Shown: piece after piece, positions 11,801-22,695 of the stretch
How the letters are laid out: each line of letters begins with the position of its first letter
How positions within the stretch are numbered: position 1 is the stretch's first letter
Source: Antitrichia curtipendula
Taxonomy: Eukaryota > Streptophyta > Bryopsida > Hypnales > Leucodontaceae
Direction: 5' to 3'
Assembly (NCBI GenBank): GCA_951230915.1
Contig: OX579633.1
Span: 1,240,001-1,304,000, forward strand
DNA: 64,000 nt
Notes under the pieces: generated by a model
What the model was told of the DNA's origin: nothing
Databases searched by the model: none
Seen by the model: the letters and a program-made list of their open reading frames with translations, nothing else
Position numbers and translations under genes: made by a program

Positions 11801-12989
11801 CCCATTCAAGAGAGAGCGGAGAGCTTGGTGGTTTATCTTCCATTGGCTCCTTTCTAAGGGAAGATAAGAGTGTGATTTCTAGGGGGAACTTGTTGCCTTT
11901 TTTTTCCAGCTTTTGTGTATATACATTTGGCAAATCGTATTTTGCATTGTAGATTACAAATTGCAACTTCTAATTGTGATTTCATCACGATGCCGAGACC
12001 GAAGAAAGTTGCAAAGGAAAAATGGGTGGTGCCTGACATTGGATTGAGCAGAGATGTTCCCTGACTTCCTTCTCTCGCTTGCAAAGCATTTCTCATTGAG
12101 TGCATTGTCAAATTTTATGAGTCGAAAACCACTGCATCGTTGGATAACAAATATGTGAAGTATCAAGAGGAGTGCCCAGATAAATTCAAGGGAGATATGG
12201 CACAAAAGTTCATGGATGCTTTAACCCCTAAAGGACCAGCCTGCAGAATTTGGCAACATAAAAAAATTGGGCAGGTACATGTGGCCAGAGATTTACAAGT
12301 TTGAGGCTGAAATTTTAATAGAAGTTGTGGACGAGGAGTACCTTTCATTTGAACTAAATTTTATGACATTTGGAAATACAAGTCAAAAGTTATGGCCTAA
12401 TATGTTACTTTTTTTTCTCAGCCGAGCAGTTAGGGCAGATAAAAAAAAATCACTTTTTTTAGAAACAAAAATTTGAAACTGGTTTTCCAGAGCTATCTAT
12501 ACGTGTAAAGCTTTGAGTCATTCCATGTTGACCAATGAGTCAAAAGTTATGAGGAGTTTTAGTTTGCGGGCAGTTTTGGAATCTTTACTCCAAAATAAAC
12601 TTTGAAGTCTTTTATCTTACTCAATTTTCAATATTTTTTGAAAAAAATAAAATCATAGGATGTAGATTGTTTTATACAACATTTCAACCATTGGGATTGG
12701 CATTTTTCAATTTTATACCTAAATTCTTAACAATTTAGTATTTTGAGATACATGGGTAACTAACAGGCTAACTGCAATGACCGGGGTTGATAGTAGAATC
12801 CTAAATTCCTAACTATCTATCCTATGTCTAGGGTTGGCTGGGTAGTTGGCGTCATTTCTAACATCCCTAACTACGTGAAAGGGGAACCCTCACGTTCCTT
12901 CCATGAACCTCCAAAGCTATCTTTTGAGGTTTGACACTTCTCTCGGAAGTTTTAACTCTATGGCTAACCCTAAGTTTAGTTTTTTACTC

Positions 12990-13375
12990 TAATTTCCAAC
13001 TTCTAAATGTAACTCTAGATTTTGACTCCCGATTTAACTTTGGTTTTTACTCCTAGATTTAACTCTAAATTTTTACTCCTAATTTAACTTTAGTTTTTTC
13101 TCCTAGATTTAACTCTAAATTTTTACTCCTAAATTTAACTTTAGTTTTTTCTCCTAGATTTAACTCTAAATTTTTACTCCTAAATTAACTCTAAATTTTT
13201 ACTCCTAAATTAACTCTAAATTTTTACTCCTAAATTAATTCTAAATTTTTACTCCTAAATTAACTCTAAATTTTTACTCCTAAATTAACTCTAAATTTTT
13301 ACTCCTAAATTAACTCTAAATTTTTACTCCTAAATTAACTCTAAATTTTTACTCCTAAATTAACTCTAGATTCTC
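12990..13375. repeat. ~21-22 bp tandem array in LTR-A
   Basis: Roughly eighteen copies of a unit close to TAACTCTAAATTTTTACTCC, most regular at 13,150-13,370. The same array occurs less regularly in LTR-B at 26,640-26,990, so it is an old component of the LTR that has expanded in this copy. Confidence 0.8.
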
Positions 13376-14454
13376 TTTCTAACCTAATCCCTAATTTAAC
13401 ACTCTCGAATCTAATCACGGCTTGTTTAATCACATGTAAGTCTAATTTAAAGAAAATCGATGTTAATTAGGAAAAAACACCAACCTGGATTGATTCAAAA
13501 ACTCACCTCGTCACTGCTGGTGTCGGGATTGAATTCATCCACGTCCACGTCCACCTCTCCATGCTCCATGGTGGTTCTTGGCCTTGGTTGAATTTTTCCA
13601 CGCTCACTGCTTATGTTTTGAAGATTAGGGCCCCGTGCGATCTAACCCTCTTCTTTCCCTTCCTCTTTCCTTCTCCTTCCCTTCTCTCTCCTTTTCTTTC
13701 CCTTTCTCTCTTTCTACACTAGCACTATTCTACCTAAGCTTTTATGGATGTCTTACAACTATAGATTCAAACTCCAAGGAGGTTTTAATGTCTCTCCTAC
13801 CCTCTTACACTACCTTGTCTTTGTGTCATCCTAATCCGCCTTCTAATGGCCACTACGAATTCTCGAGATTTTCCTCCTAACACCTACTTAGCTAAACCTA
13901 GGTCACTATTTATTGTCACTCTCACCTAAGTTGCCCATATAGCCATCCCCTCCTTTCTTCCTCCTTCTATCTCTGAGTGGTTTGCAGGTTTTGGGACGGA
14001 CGATTTTCTTACGTGGAGCTTAGCCAGGACTGGACCCCATTTTCTCTTCCTTTCTTCTCTCGACTGTTACTTTGTCCGGTTTTTGTTTCAAAAACGAGCC
14101 CGACTCCCCACCTAGACTCTAACTTTAAGTAGTTTAGTATATGATTTTTGTAGAATCTGATTTTTTTTTTAGTCTTGGTAATCAGGGTTTTTTTTCCCTG
14201 ACTCCCTTGGACTCTGATCTCCCTTTGGACTGGACTTTGGTTTCCGACTCCCCTAGACTCCGAGCTCTCCCCAGATTAGGCTTGGGTCCTCGACTCCCTT
14301 GGACTCCGAGCTCTCCCCGGACTGGGCTTGGGTTCCCGACTCCCCTGGACTAGACCTAGTTCCTGACTTACTGGCCGGACGATGCCCCTCCCTGGCTTGG
14401 ATGACCCCGACTCTCCAGACGGGTTGGACGACCCCCCTTTACTGGCTGGACGTG

Positions 14455-14725
14455 CCTGGTTCTCTCTAACTTAAACTGGTTCTCTAAAAACTGGTTCTCT
14501 CTAACTAAAACTAGTTCTCTCTAACTAAAAACTGGTTTTCTCTAACTAAAAACTGGTTCTCTTTTAACTAAAATTGGTTCTCTCTAACTAAGAAAAAATG
14601 GTTCTCTGACTTCTCTCTAACTAAAAACTGGTTCTCTCTAACTAAAAGACTAGTTTTCTCTAAGCTAAACAAAACCGTTTTTTCTCTAACTAAAAGATTG
14701 GTTTTTTCTAAGCTAAAAGAAGTAA
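14455..14725. repeat. CTGGTTCTCTCTAACTAAAA tandem array
   Basis: About a dozen degenerate ~21 bp units of CTGGTTCTCTCTAACTAAAA, preceded by a CTCCCCGGACT-type array at 14,200-14,400. LTR-B has a different 22 bp array at the matching place, so this part of the LTR changes by repeat turnover. Confidence 0.7.
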
Positions 14726-15195
14726 CTTTGAACACTAAGCTTATTAATCGTAAGGGCCCTACCTATCTTGGAAGCTAAACTTTGGATGTTTCCACAAAGG
14801 TCTTGGAAACTAGACTTTGGAATAAAATACCAGAGAGGGCCAAAGCTTTGCCACTAAGTTGGGTTTAACACCAACTTTAGGACTTGGTGGTACCCTAGGG
14901 GTTCAAAGCTCTGCCGTCTAATCTTTTAACACAAACTTTAAGACTCTAGCTTTGTCACGAGTTCAAAGCTTCGCCGTTGTATAAGGGTCCCACCCACAAT
15001 CTAGGACTTCTGACACTTACAGGTTCGAAGCTTTGCCGTCTATAGGGGTCCCACACACAGTAACCACGGCTTTCAACAAAGGTTAGTTCCCAAATGGGAT
15101 TACGGTAACATAAGAATGCTTCCAAAAGTTAGTGCCACTCAGCATGCAGAGGTTAGTACGATAATGGTTAGTTTAAGCACTCAAAGATCCACACT

Positions 15196-15255
15196 AAAGG
15201 CCCCCCAAAGCGGCATCGCCAAGGTACGATGGGGGGTATCTTTAAGATTAGTACA
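15196..15255 (-). promoter_or_regulatory. Conserved C-run/G-run block of LTR-A
   Basis: On the minus strand: a run of C, then ACCTTGGCGATGCCGCTTTG and a run of G, then GCCTTTAG. The block is almost identical in LTR-B (44,290-44,345) and LTR-C (56,785-56,845). The C and G runs could pair around an inner GGC-GAT-GCC hairpin in the transcript. Confidence 0.5.
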
Positions 15256-17707
15256 ATCAAACCAAGACTACTTGACAACAATAACCCGTTAGTCCAAACG
15301 AACGAGAAGAGAAAGAATCAAATGACACACGCAATAAGGTAGAAGGACTCCATAAAGACTTCAAAGCTTGAATTTCAACAACAGTGGAGCTCAAAAAGAG
15401 CTCAAAAAACACCGTAGAGGTTTCTTGGCTAAAACGCCAAAATCTTCCAACATAAGTTGGACCCACGGATCCAAAACAAGATTTGGAGGTCTTTAAAAGA
15501 GAAAAATGGGGACCTTAAATAGGTTTCCAAGGCCCCACCCTTCCCTCAAGAGTTCTAAAGTAACCTTATCAACTTGGATTTTCATCCTCATCTTCAAGAT
15601 TTTCATCCTAATCCCTAAAAAACTACTTTTACCTAACTACGCTAGACCAACCTCCTAACTTTTGGAGATTAACTCTAATCGTCAAACGGATTGCGCCGTT
15701 GGATCTAGATTGCCGTGTTTAGTCCAAGATCCCTCTATCCCCCGTACCGAGGACAAAAAACCATCATAGGCTAATTTAGTTTAAAAAACCAAATCGTGGT
15801 AAAATCCTAGATCTTGGGGGTCTCTTATTTTGAGAAAAGTGAATAGCCTAGGGTCTCCGGTAGGTGTAAGGGAGTTGGAAAGGACTCTTGGTTGACTTCA
15901 TTTCGCCATCGTATGGTCCCGGGATGCTGGTCAACGCGGCGGGGACCCCGCCACGTGATTAATTCCCAAGGAATCTTGCCGGTTCGGGTACTTGTCGCTA
16001 TCAGAATGTCATGAAACTTCACGGAGTGCATTTTTAATATAAAACAAGCTAGTCTAATTTTTAGTGACATTTTCCTGTAACCTGGGTAATTTCCATGAAA
16101 TTCCCGTTGGAGGCTACCAGGGTTGACCATCCGCAAAAGGTTCTTCTGCAAGTCGGAAGATGACGGGATTTTTCACGTGACCTCTTAGGGAGTCACGTGA
16201 GAGACGTGTAGGTGCAATTCCGTACTTGACACGATTGGTCAGTGGAGATGAAACCGGCTATCTCCTTGAATTAGCAATGGTGCGGGAATCTTTTGCAGAT
16301 TGAGGAATCTTGGCGAATCGATTTTGTCGTTGGACTCCTTGCATGGGATTTACCCTAGGACATCATCCTTGGACTATAGATTCCTCCACGGGCCCGGCCT
16401 TGCGTTTGTGGCTCCTGCATGCTAACAATCAGGGTTTGGAGGATTCTAAACCTAACTCTAGGATCCAACCTAGTGGCCTTGTTGTGGATCCCTCGGACCG
16501 ACTTAGCCATGAATTGCCACATTCATGGTGGGATTTAGCCCTTTTAGGCCTATGTGACTCAAATCCTCCAACTCTAACTGATTCATATTTTTTTATCTAT
16601 TTTTAGGCCAGGTTTGGTGGGATTCTAAGTCTAAACACAAATCTAGACCAAATATTATAATGGGTATGTTACAACCCTATTTTGGTTGTACACTCTTTTT
16701 ATGGCTTTTTGTATATTTTTCTTAACTTTAAATTGCAAATTTCCAAAAAAAAATTTCTACGAGTCCCAAGTGACAAATTGGGAGCTCACAGATACGCAAC
16801 AATTCAGAGGGTTTGAATTGAAGGATGTCATGAGATATCTTCATTTTGGGAGTTTACAACAAAGGTATCTCATCAACAACGCTTACGACCTCAACTTGCG
16901 AGGTTGAAACACCAAAACGAGTCAATGGTAGTGAAAATTAGACATGGTGGAGTTATACGATTTTCTGCTGTTCATACAACGCACAACGAAGGGTACTCAT
17001 ATTGGTGGAATGGCGGAGCATTGGGGCAAATGTTAAAAATGGATAAGGATTATCCAGATAACATTGCCATTTGGTTGATTTATTCTCAACCAACGCTGAA
17101 AGAGATGACCAAAGCTTTTTCTCTTGGTCGTTGGAGAAAGAAGCGTGCAGAACTTGCATGGGCAATGGTGCACCTCATGATTGTAGTGCATAGTGCTGGA
17201 CATTTGCACAATGATCGTTTTGTAGACAACATTATGTTTCACTTTCTCAATGATGAGTCACGTGTTTACATTGGAGTTTGCGATTGGGGCATGACTACTT
17301 TACATAATGAACCAATGAAGTCCTTGTACACGTTCACCTCTCAGAATGAGCGGACTGAGACCTTGAAGAAGAGATGGTGGGTGGACCCTTCTATTGCATA
17401 CTTCCATAGAAGAGATGCAGATGTATAAACAATACTGGATTTATCACGTAAATTGGAGGAATATGCGGTTGGTTGAATAGCTCAAGCCATCAATAATGGT
17501 TGCATGTCGACGGCTTACGTGAGCTTGCATCGGGAAAATAAAAGACATACAAGGTTTAGCCATGATAATTTGGCAAAGGTGTTTCACCTTTGCTTGGAGC
17601 TTCTTTGTGATTCGGTGAACGATTCTTGAGGTAGCTTTTCCAAAATCATCCACCGGTTTACCAATAATTACAACTGGCCTATTCCAGATGAACACTTCCG
17701 CCACTCA

Positions 17708-18349
17708 TATTAGTGTCTATGATGTAAATGGACTACATAGAATTATAGAAGTATTAGGTAAATGTAAAGGCAAGTACATGAATCAATATGATTGTGTGCA
17801 AAGTATCTAGTATATATATACACCATCAATGTATGCCAATATATGTGCACCCTTATAATTGTTATAAAGTTTTGAAATGTTTGTGTGTTTTAAAATTTTC
17901 AATGTCTAATGTCTACCATCTATTTATGCATTTGTCATATGCTTTGTTTGGAATCCTTGAATGAGAAGTGCAATGCAACAATTATTGTTGATGGATGTTA
18001 GTTTGGTATGGTTGAATACTAAATTATATAATCAATGTTGTACACATATAATGATAATAGAATTTCATTGTACACAAATATTTTTATATTGAAAAACAAT
18101 ACAGTTGATATTTGAACGATACCGCTAAGATGATACCAAGTACCAACCTCCAAATACATTTTAATATAATATATTTATATCAAAATATATTAGTACTTAA
18201 ATGCTATTCGCTGAGACACCGATAATTTTGTACTATGATTGTCACATTCCATAATCCCATCGCAAAAGATTCCAAGGCCCACTTGATTGTGAAACACCGA
18301 CTAAAATAGTTCTTTCTACTTTATACGGAATCTAAATGGATGTCATCTC
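17708..18349. other. Gene-free spacer
   Basis: AT-rich DNA between two convergent pseudogenes. No coding signal, repeat or RNA gene was recognised. Confidence 0.45.
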
Positions 18350-19350
18350 TAAGACTTGGTGGTGTGGAACCGGATCCATAAATGCCGAGATATTGTCCTC
18401 CGTCCCAATTGTATCCATAGTCGCTTGGCGCAGCTCCTTCATTGGGATTTCCGCAGTAAAGACCTCCAAAAACTAGAGGAGGAACTATATCATGGTGTTG
18501 AGACCTTCCTTGCCTTCATTCGACATGACAAGAGCTTGTGTGGCACTCATATGAACTACCCGTAGTAGATCTGGGATAGTATTGGGAGCCTCCTTGGCTA
18601 GATCCAAAATCATGTGTAGTTCCATGGCTTCTTTCTAGGTTGTAATACGTACCTCGGGGGTTGTTATCGTAGTGCAAGACCCTTTGACCATCTTGTGAGC
18701 CAGATGCAGTACGGTCACATTGATAGGACTCGTCACGCTTGTGCTGTCAACCTCAATCCTCCATGCTTCTTTGCGTAGCTTCTTGCATTTGTTGATTGAA
18801 TTTGATGTCTTCCGAGCTTCTTGACACTCATGCCTCACTCCAAATGTCACGGGTGTTGGATTGTCTTCTACATCATCATTGTCCGACCATTCGTCCTCAG
18901 CATCCGGCAATACAACTGGCAGAAATCCAAACTGCCCTCGATTGGACCACATTCGCATACAATCGCTCGATTGAGTCTAATTCATATAAATAACAACGTT
19001 AGTGTGATTCATATTGTCAACATTTTTCTCGTAAATTGTGCGCTAATCTATATCTTTGTGGAATTGTGGAGTACAATCTTTGTCCAAACCATGGCCATAT
19101 TGGAATTATTCATGACATTTGGTTTGGAGTCACGTAGCTCAATCGACCACATTACTTCCTCGTATTGGTGAACAAAATGTTTGCACTCACACGTGGAAAT
19201 TTGTCCTTCTCAGTGTCGAACTTGCACATCTGCCCGTTTTTGTGACCACATTTTGGAGAGGTGCGTCATTTTGACGTATTTTTTGCACATTGTGCAATCC
19301 CAAACCTTTTTGGACTCTTCTTCCTATCCAGGTTCAGCTACACATATTGG
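18350..19350 (-). pseudogene. Decayed relative of the RING/finger gene
   Basis: Minus-strand coding-like blocks in several frames. Near 19,290-19,230 is DCTMCKKYVKMTHLSKMW, very like the MCRKYVKMYHIDKLW knuckle of the RING pseudogene at 8.4 kb. At about 19,165-19,030 is FVHQYEEVMWSIE..., parallel to FVHRSLEVWWALF there. An acidic segment (DAEDEWSDNDDVEDN, 18,635-18,958) and a Gly/Ser/Tyr-rich tail (GSSQGGSQYYPRSTTGSS, then YGYNWDGGQYLGIYGSGS) follow down to about 18,350. Frameshifts and stops separate the blocks. It is probably a diverged second copy of the same minus-strand gene family, again placed convergent to a plus-strand gene and near GTCCG islands. No RING finger remains here. Confidence 0.45.
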
Positions 19351-19639
19351 GTAAGCCCAATCTTCCCAGTTCATGTTTTGAAATCTGTCCTTCTTATTGG
19401 ACTTTGATCTTTTATTGCGAGGTATGGTAACTTTGATTAAAATAAAATGATTTGATGACGAAGTTTACATGAATTTTTGGAACATTTGAACAAAATGTTT
19501 GACACTCACAATGAAACGGGGTGAAGTTGTTAACAAGGCCTTCAAAACCAAATAATCACCATAATAATTTGGTGCAAGTTAGTATCCGAGCACAATCATT
19601 TGCACACCAAAACGGAAGGGGCGCGCAGAGCCAATCATT

Positions 19640-19871
19640 GGCACCAGATCACCCACTCAGCAAGGAAACGATTGTGAAAAATAAGTCGTCTATCGCACTA
19701 TTTATGGAGCCTGACAATGGACCAAGCAATGCGGACGTGTACGTACGAATTGAAGGCCACAGAATCGGACGGGCAGATCGTGCGGACAGAAATCAATGTC
19801 CGTTGGATTGCACGGCCACCGTCAAGGAGCGATCACACCGACGGACCAAAGAAGCGGACGGGAGCGCGGAC
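19640..19871 (+). repeat. GTCCG island 4, left part
   Basis: CGGAC-rich sequence that matches the reverse complement of 46,225-46,460 closely, including the approach sequence CACCCACTCAGCAA. It is cut at 19,871 by LTR-D and resumes at 24,746. Confidence 0.75.
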
Positions 19872-21452
19872 TGTGAGCCTTCAAGTTAGCACTTCGAGCT
19901 CTGGGTTTATTTTTCGCAATTTATTGTTAGTTTTTAGCGTCAATTCATGCAAAAAAACATGAATAAGTCAGTTGAGAGGAGTTTGGTAGAAGTCCCTGCC
20001 AGATTAGTGAGGTGTCTTCCTAAAATCATGGAAAGCACAAAATACTCTGCTTTTCCAGGTTTAGGTTTTAGTTTAGTATCTTATAGTCCAGATTAGCGTT
20101 TTTGAGAGATGTGAGGATGTGAGAGTTAGCCAATTATAGTGTCTAATCCATGTAAACCTCAACATATAGAGTGCATGTGACAGCCTAGCTAAACTACAAG
20201 AGTCTATATTTAGATTTAGAAGTATCTAGATCCAATTCATGTAGAATATGGACTAGTTACGTGAAGACCTACAAATGTTGAAAATATGAATCAGAATGCA
20301 AAGTAGAAGGAGGGCAAGGTGATTGGAGCTTACAAAAAGGTGCTTTTAGAAAAAAAGTATGCCAAGAGATCAACAACGGAGCTAATCATCCAGAATAAAA
20401 CCCGGTACCAAAATAATTTCTCCCCTGATGGAAATTATTAAAGAATTGCTAAAATTAGCATCTTTATTGGAGGTTTGGTTTTGCCCTTGGCTTTTGGACA
20501 CTTCCTAGAAGTTTGCCCAAAAGTTTCGGGATTTTACAAAACTCCACGATGACTTCATGGGAAGTCAACCGCCTTTGAAACTGATGGTAATTTCATAGAA
20601 ATTATCAAAAGTGCAGTAAAATCTCACTAAAAATTTGATTAGATTATTACATATTAAATAAGCGACCTGTTAAGTTTGAAGACTTTTTGATAGTCAGAAG
20701 TACCAGAATTGGCAACAACATCAAATTTAACAAGAATTTACAATATGGCGACGGGTTGACCGGCGAACTAGGAGCTAGCGGTGTCCGAATGTCACAAATA
20801 AGGAATGTTTTCTTACTCTCAAGAACCTTCCAAGAAACTCTAGCCAGTCAATTTCCTCGGGAAACACAAATTCCATTAATTGGTATTTTGACTTTTCTTT
20901 GGAGTTATCGTGAGTGGGTTTTACAAATATTTACAACTTGGAAGAAGGAGGTAGGGGGTCCCCTAGACTAATTGGGGTCTTCTGAACGCGATGGCGCAAT
21001 TGGTTTTTAATTTTGAGTTGTTCTCAAGAAGATAGGAAGAGTTCAGCAGTAGGTTTGACTTTTTTAGAGTAATTAGCGGTAATTCAAGGTTAATTTACAA
21101 AATATCTTGGTAAAAGTTGAAGATTGGTTTTATATAAGATTTCAAATCTTTCTTTTAAAAGCCAATTTAGATTAAGTGAAGAATATTTGGAAATATCCTA
21201 AGGTTGTTTGCAAAATATTTCAAGGTCAAAATAGTTAATTTCCTAAATATCTTTGGTAAAAATCTTAGATTTTATTTGGACAAGATTTCTTTTCTAATTA
21301 AGGCTTGTTCTAGAAAATTTTAATGATTAAACAAAGATTATTTAGCAAATATCTTAGGGTAGTTTAGAATTTAGCATAGGATAGTTTTTGTCTTTTTGAG
21401 TAAAAGAACTAATATCTCATGGTAAACTAAGGTGGCAAGGCCTTCTAGTAAG

Positions 21453-21459
21453 TATATAA
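21453..21459 (+). promoter_or_regulatory. TATA box of LTR-D
   Basis: TATATAA followed by GGCCCCCCTCC, at the position matching CCTATATAAGGG in LTR-C and CCTATTTAAGG in LTR-A and B. It probably drove the retrotransposon transcript. Confidence 0.5.
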
Positions 21460-22544
21460 GGCCCCCCTCCGAAGTTTTTCATATCCCATTTTTTCCATTA
21501 TCTACCTACCGATACTCTGTCGGAGTGTAGAAACTCTCTTTTGTTCAATTTGCTTACCGACTTTGTCGAAAGCAATTAGTTAGGCCAAATTTTGGTCATC
21601 TTTACTCATTTTGCTTTCTTTGTTTTTTTTTAGTAGAGGATTTGGTTAGATGACTTGGGGTTCCCTTTTAAACCATCAATACCACACTAAAACCATGCTT
21701 TGAGGAGGCTTCATCCCCCAAAACTTGCATACCTTGTTTACATACTAATTTTGTATTTTGCAACAACCATTGAGTCATAATTCTTAAGGCGGTGAAGCTA
21801 GTCTTTACCAAAAGATTCTAATACTCAAAATACCTGCCAAACTTCGTTGTATAACAAAGTTTGGTTTGACTTAATCCCTAATCTTTGGTTTAAACACTTT
21901 CATGTGTACCTCAATTAGGAATTAAAACCATTTGATATCTTAGGAATTCTTTTAGTCCTTAATGTTCGGTTTAAACACTTTCATGTGTACCTCCTTTAAG
22001 AATTAAAACATTCCTACAACCACTTGAAACCATATTTTACGAGTTTAGCCTAGGGTTACTCCTGCACGGCAAAGCTTTGACCTTAGGAAAATTCACCTTG
22101 AAGGGAGAAAGTTTGGGAAATATCCTTGGTCGTTGGACTACTTAAGCCAAAACACTATACCAAGTGGCTTTCTTTCTTCTGCCGGAATTTGTTCACTTTG
22201 TTTTGTTTTTGCTTCAATTGCCAAATTGTGGACTTAGTTGATAGTCTAGTTTTGCCTTAGTTTAGTTTATCTTTGCCTTTGTTTAGTTTAGATCATTTTG
22301 TCTTAAGTTTATCCCCCAAACCCCAGAGAACCATTTAGTTTAGTTTATCCTTGCTTAGTTATCCCAAAAATCTCAAAAAACTCATTAGTTTAGTTGCTTT
22401 GTTTTAAAGTTCCCTCAAACCCATAGAAAAACCTTAGATTAGTTGGAGCCTTAAGTTATTTAGTGAAGTTTAGTTTAGTTTCTTTCTTTTTCATTAATCA
22501 TTTAGTTTGTTTTGTTTTGTTTAGTTAAGGACTAGTAGTCCAGT

Positions 22545-22695
22545 TTAAAGACCACATGGATCAAACTACAAGAAGACCACAAGGATCAAACCATCGAGAA
22601 GACCACAGGGATCAGACCACCGAGAAGACCACAAAGATCAGACCACCGAGAAGACCACAGGGATCAGACCACGAGAAGACTACGGGGACCAGACC
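22545..22695. repeat. 26 bp tandem repeat in LTR-D
   Basis: About five to six direct copies of a unit near GACCACAGGGATCAGACCAC plus CGAGAA, with small substitutions. It occurs only in this LTR. Confidence 0.75.

Larger units (their letters stand above)
12752..16790 (-). mobile_element. LTR-A, solo LTR (~4.04 kb)
   Basis: Read on the minus strand it begins TGTGAGCTCCCAAT at 16,790, like LTR-B. GATAC occurs at 12,747-12,751 and 16,791-16,795, a 5 bp target duplication. It aligns by eye with LTR-B over nearly its whole length, including an array of TAACTCTAAATTTTTACTCC words, a TTAAATAG TATA-like box, and a C-run/G-run block at 15,196-15,255. Its 3' end lacks about 184 bp present in LTR-B and finishes CCCAT instead of CA. 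No gag-pol or second LTR is present. It interrupts the kinase-like pseudogene. Confidence 0.75.
11990..17707 (+). pseudogene. Kinase-like gene, multiply broken and split by LTR-A
   Basis: Part one starts at an ATG at 11,990 with a basic leader (MPRPKKVAKEKW). It meets TGA at 12,062-12,064, continues in frame to about 12,265, and shifts frame at an A-run near 12,260 before decaying by about 12,470. LTR-A follows. Part two (16,791-17,707) has a frameshift near 16,900 and TAA/TGA codons near 17,427, 17,478 and 17,628. It encodes HSAGHLHND...DNIM followed by VYIGVCDWGM, matching the catalytic-loop and DFG positions (here DWG) of a protein kinase fold. The sequence resembles a seed-free-plant family with HND-S-P-N loops; here the loop residues L and S have become R and F. 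The GATAC target duplication of LTR-A joins the two parts, so they were once contiguous. Function is lost. Confidence 0.6.

Noticed and set aside
14843..15030. GGTTCGAAGC-like words as Pol III B boxes
   Set aside because: No A box at suitable distance and no cloverleaf; the motif is a repeated LTR component.
17444..17704. Minus-strand 86-codon frame
   Set aside because: Shadow of the plus-strand kinase-like pseudogene, which continues in the same frame as 16,904-17,428 with stops.
20687..20971. 94-codon plus-strand frame in LTR-D
   Set aside because: Lies in the U3-like part of the LTR that aligns with non-coding sequence in LTR-A, B and C.
22545..22695. Regular repeats suggesting a CRISPR array
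   Set aside because: Repeats abut without spacers and the genome is eukaryotic; simple tandem repeat inside an LTR.
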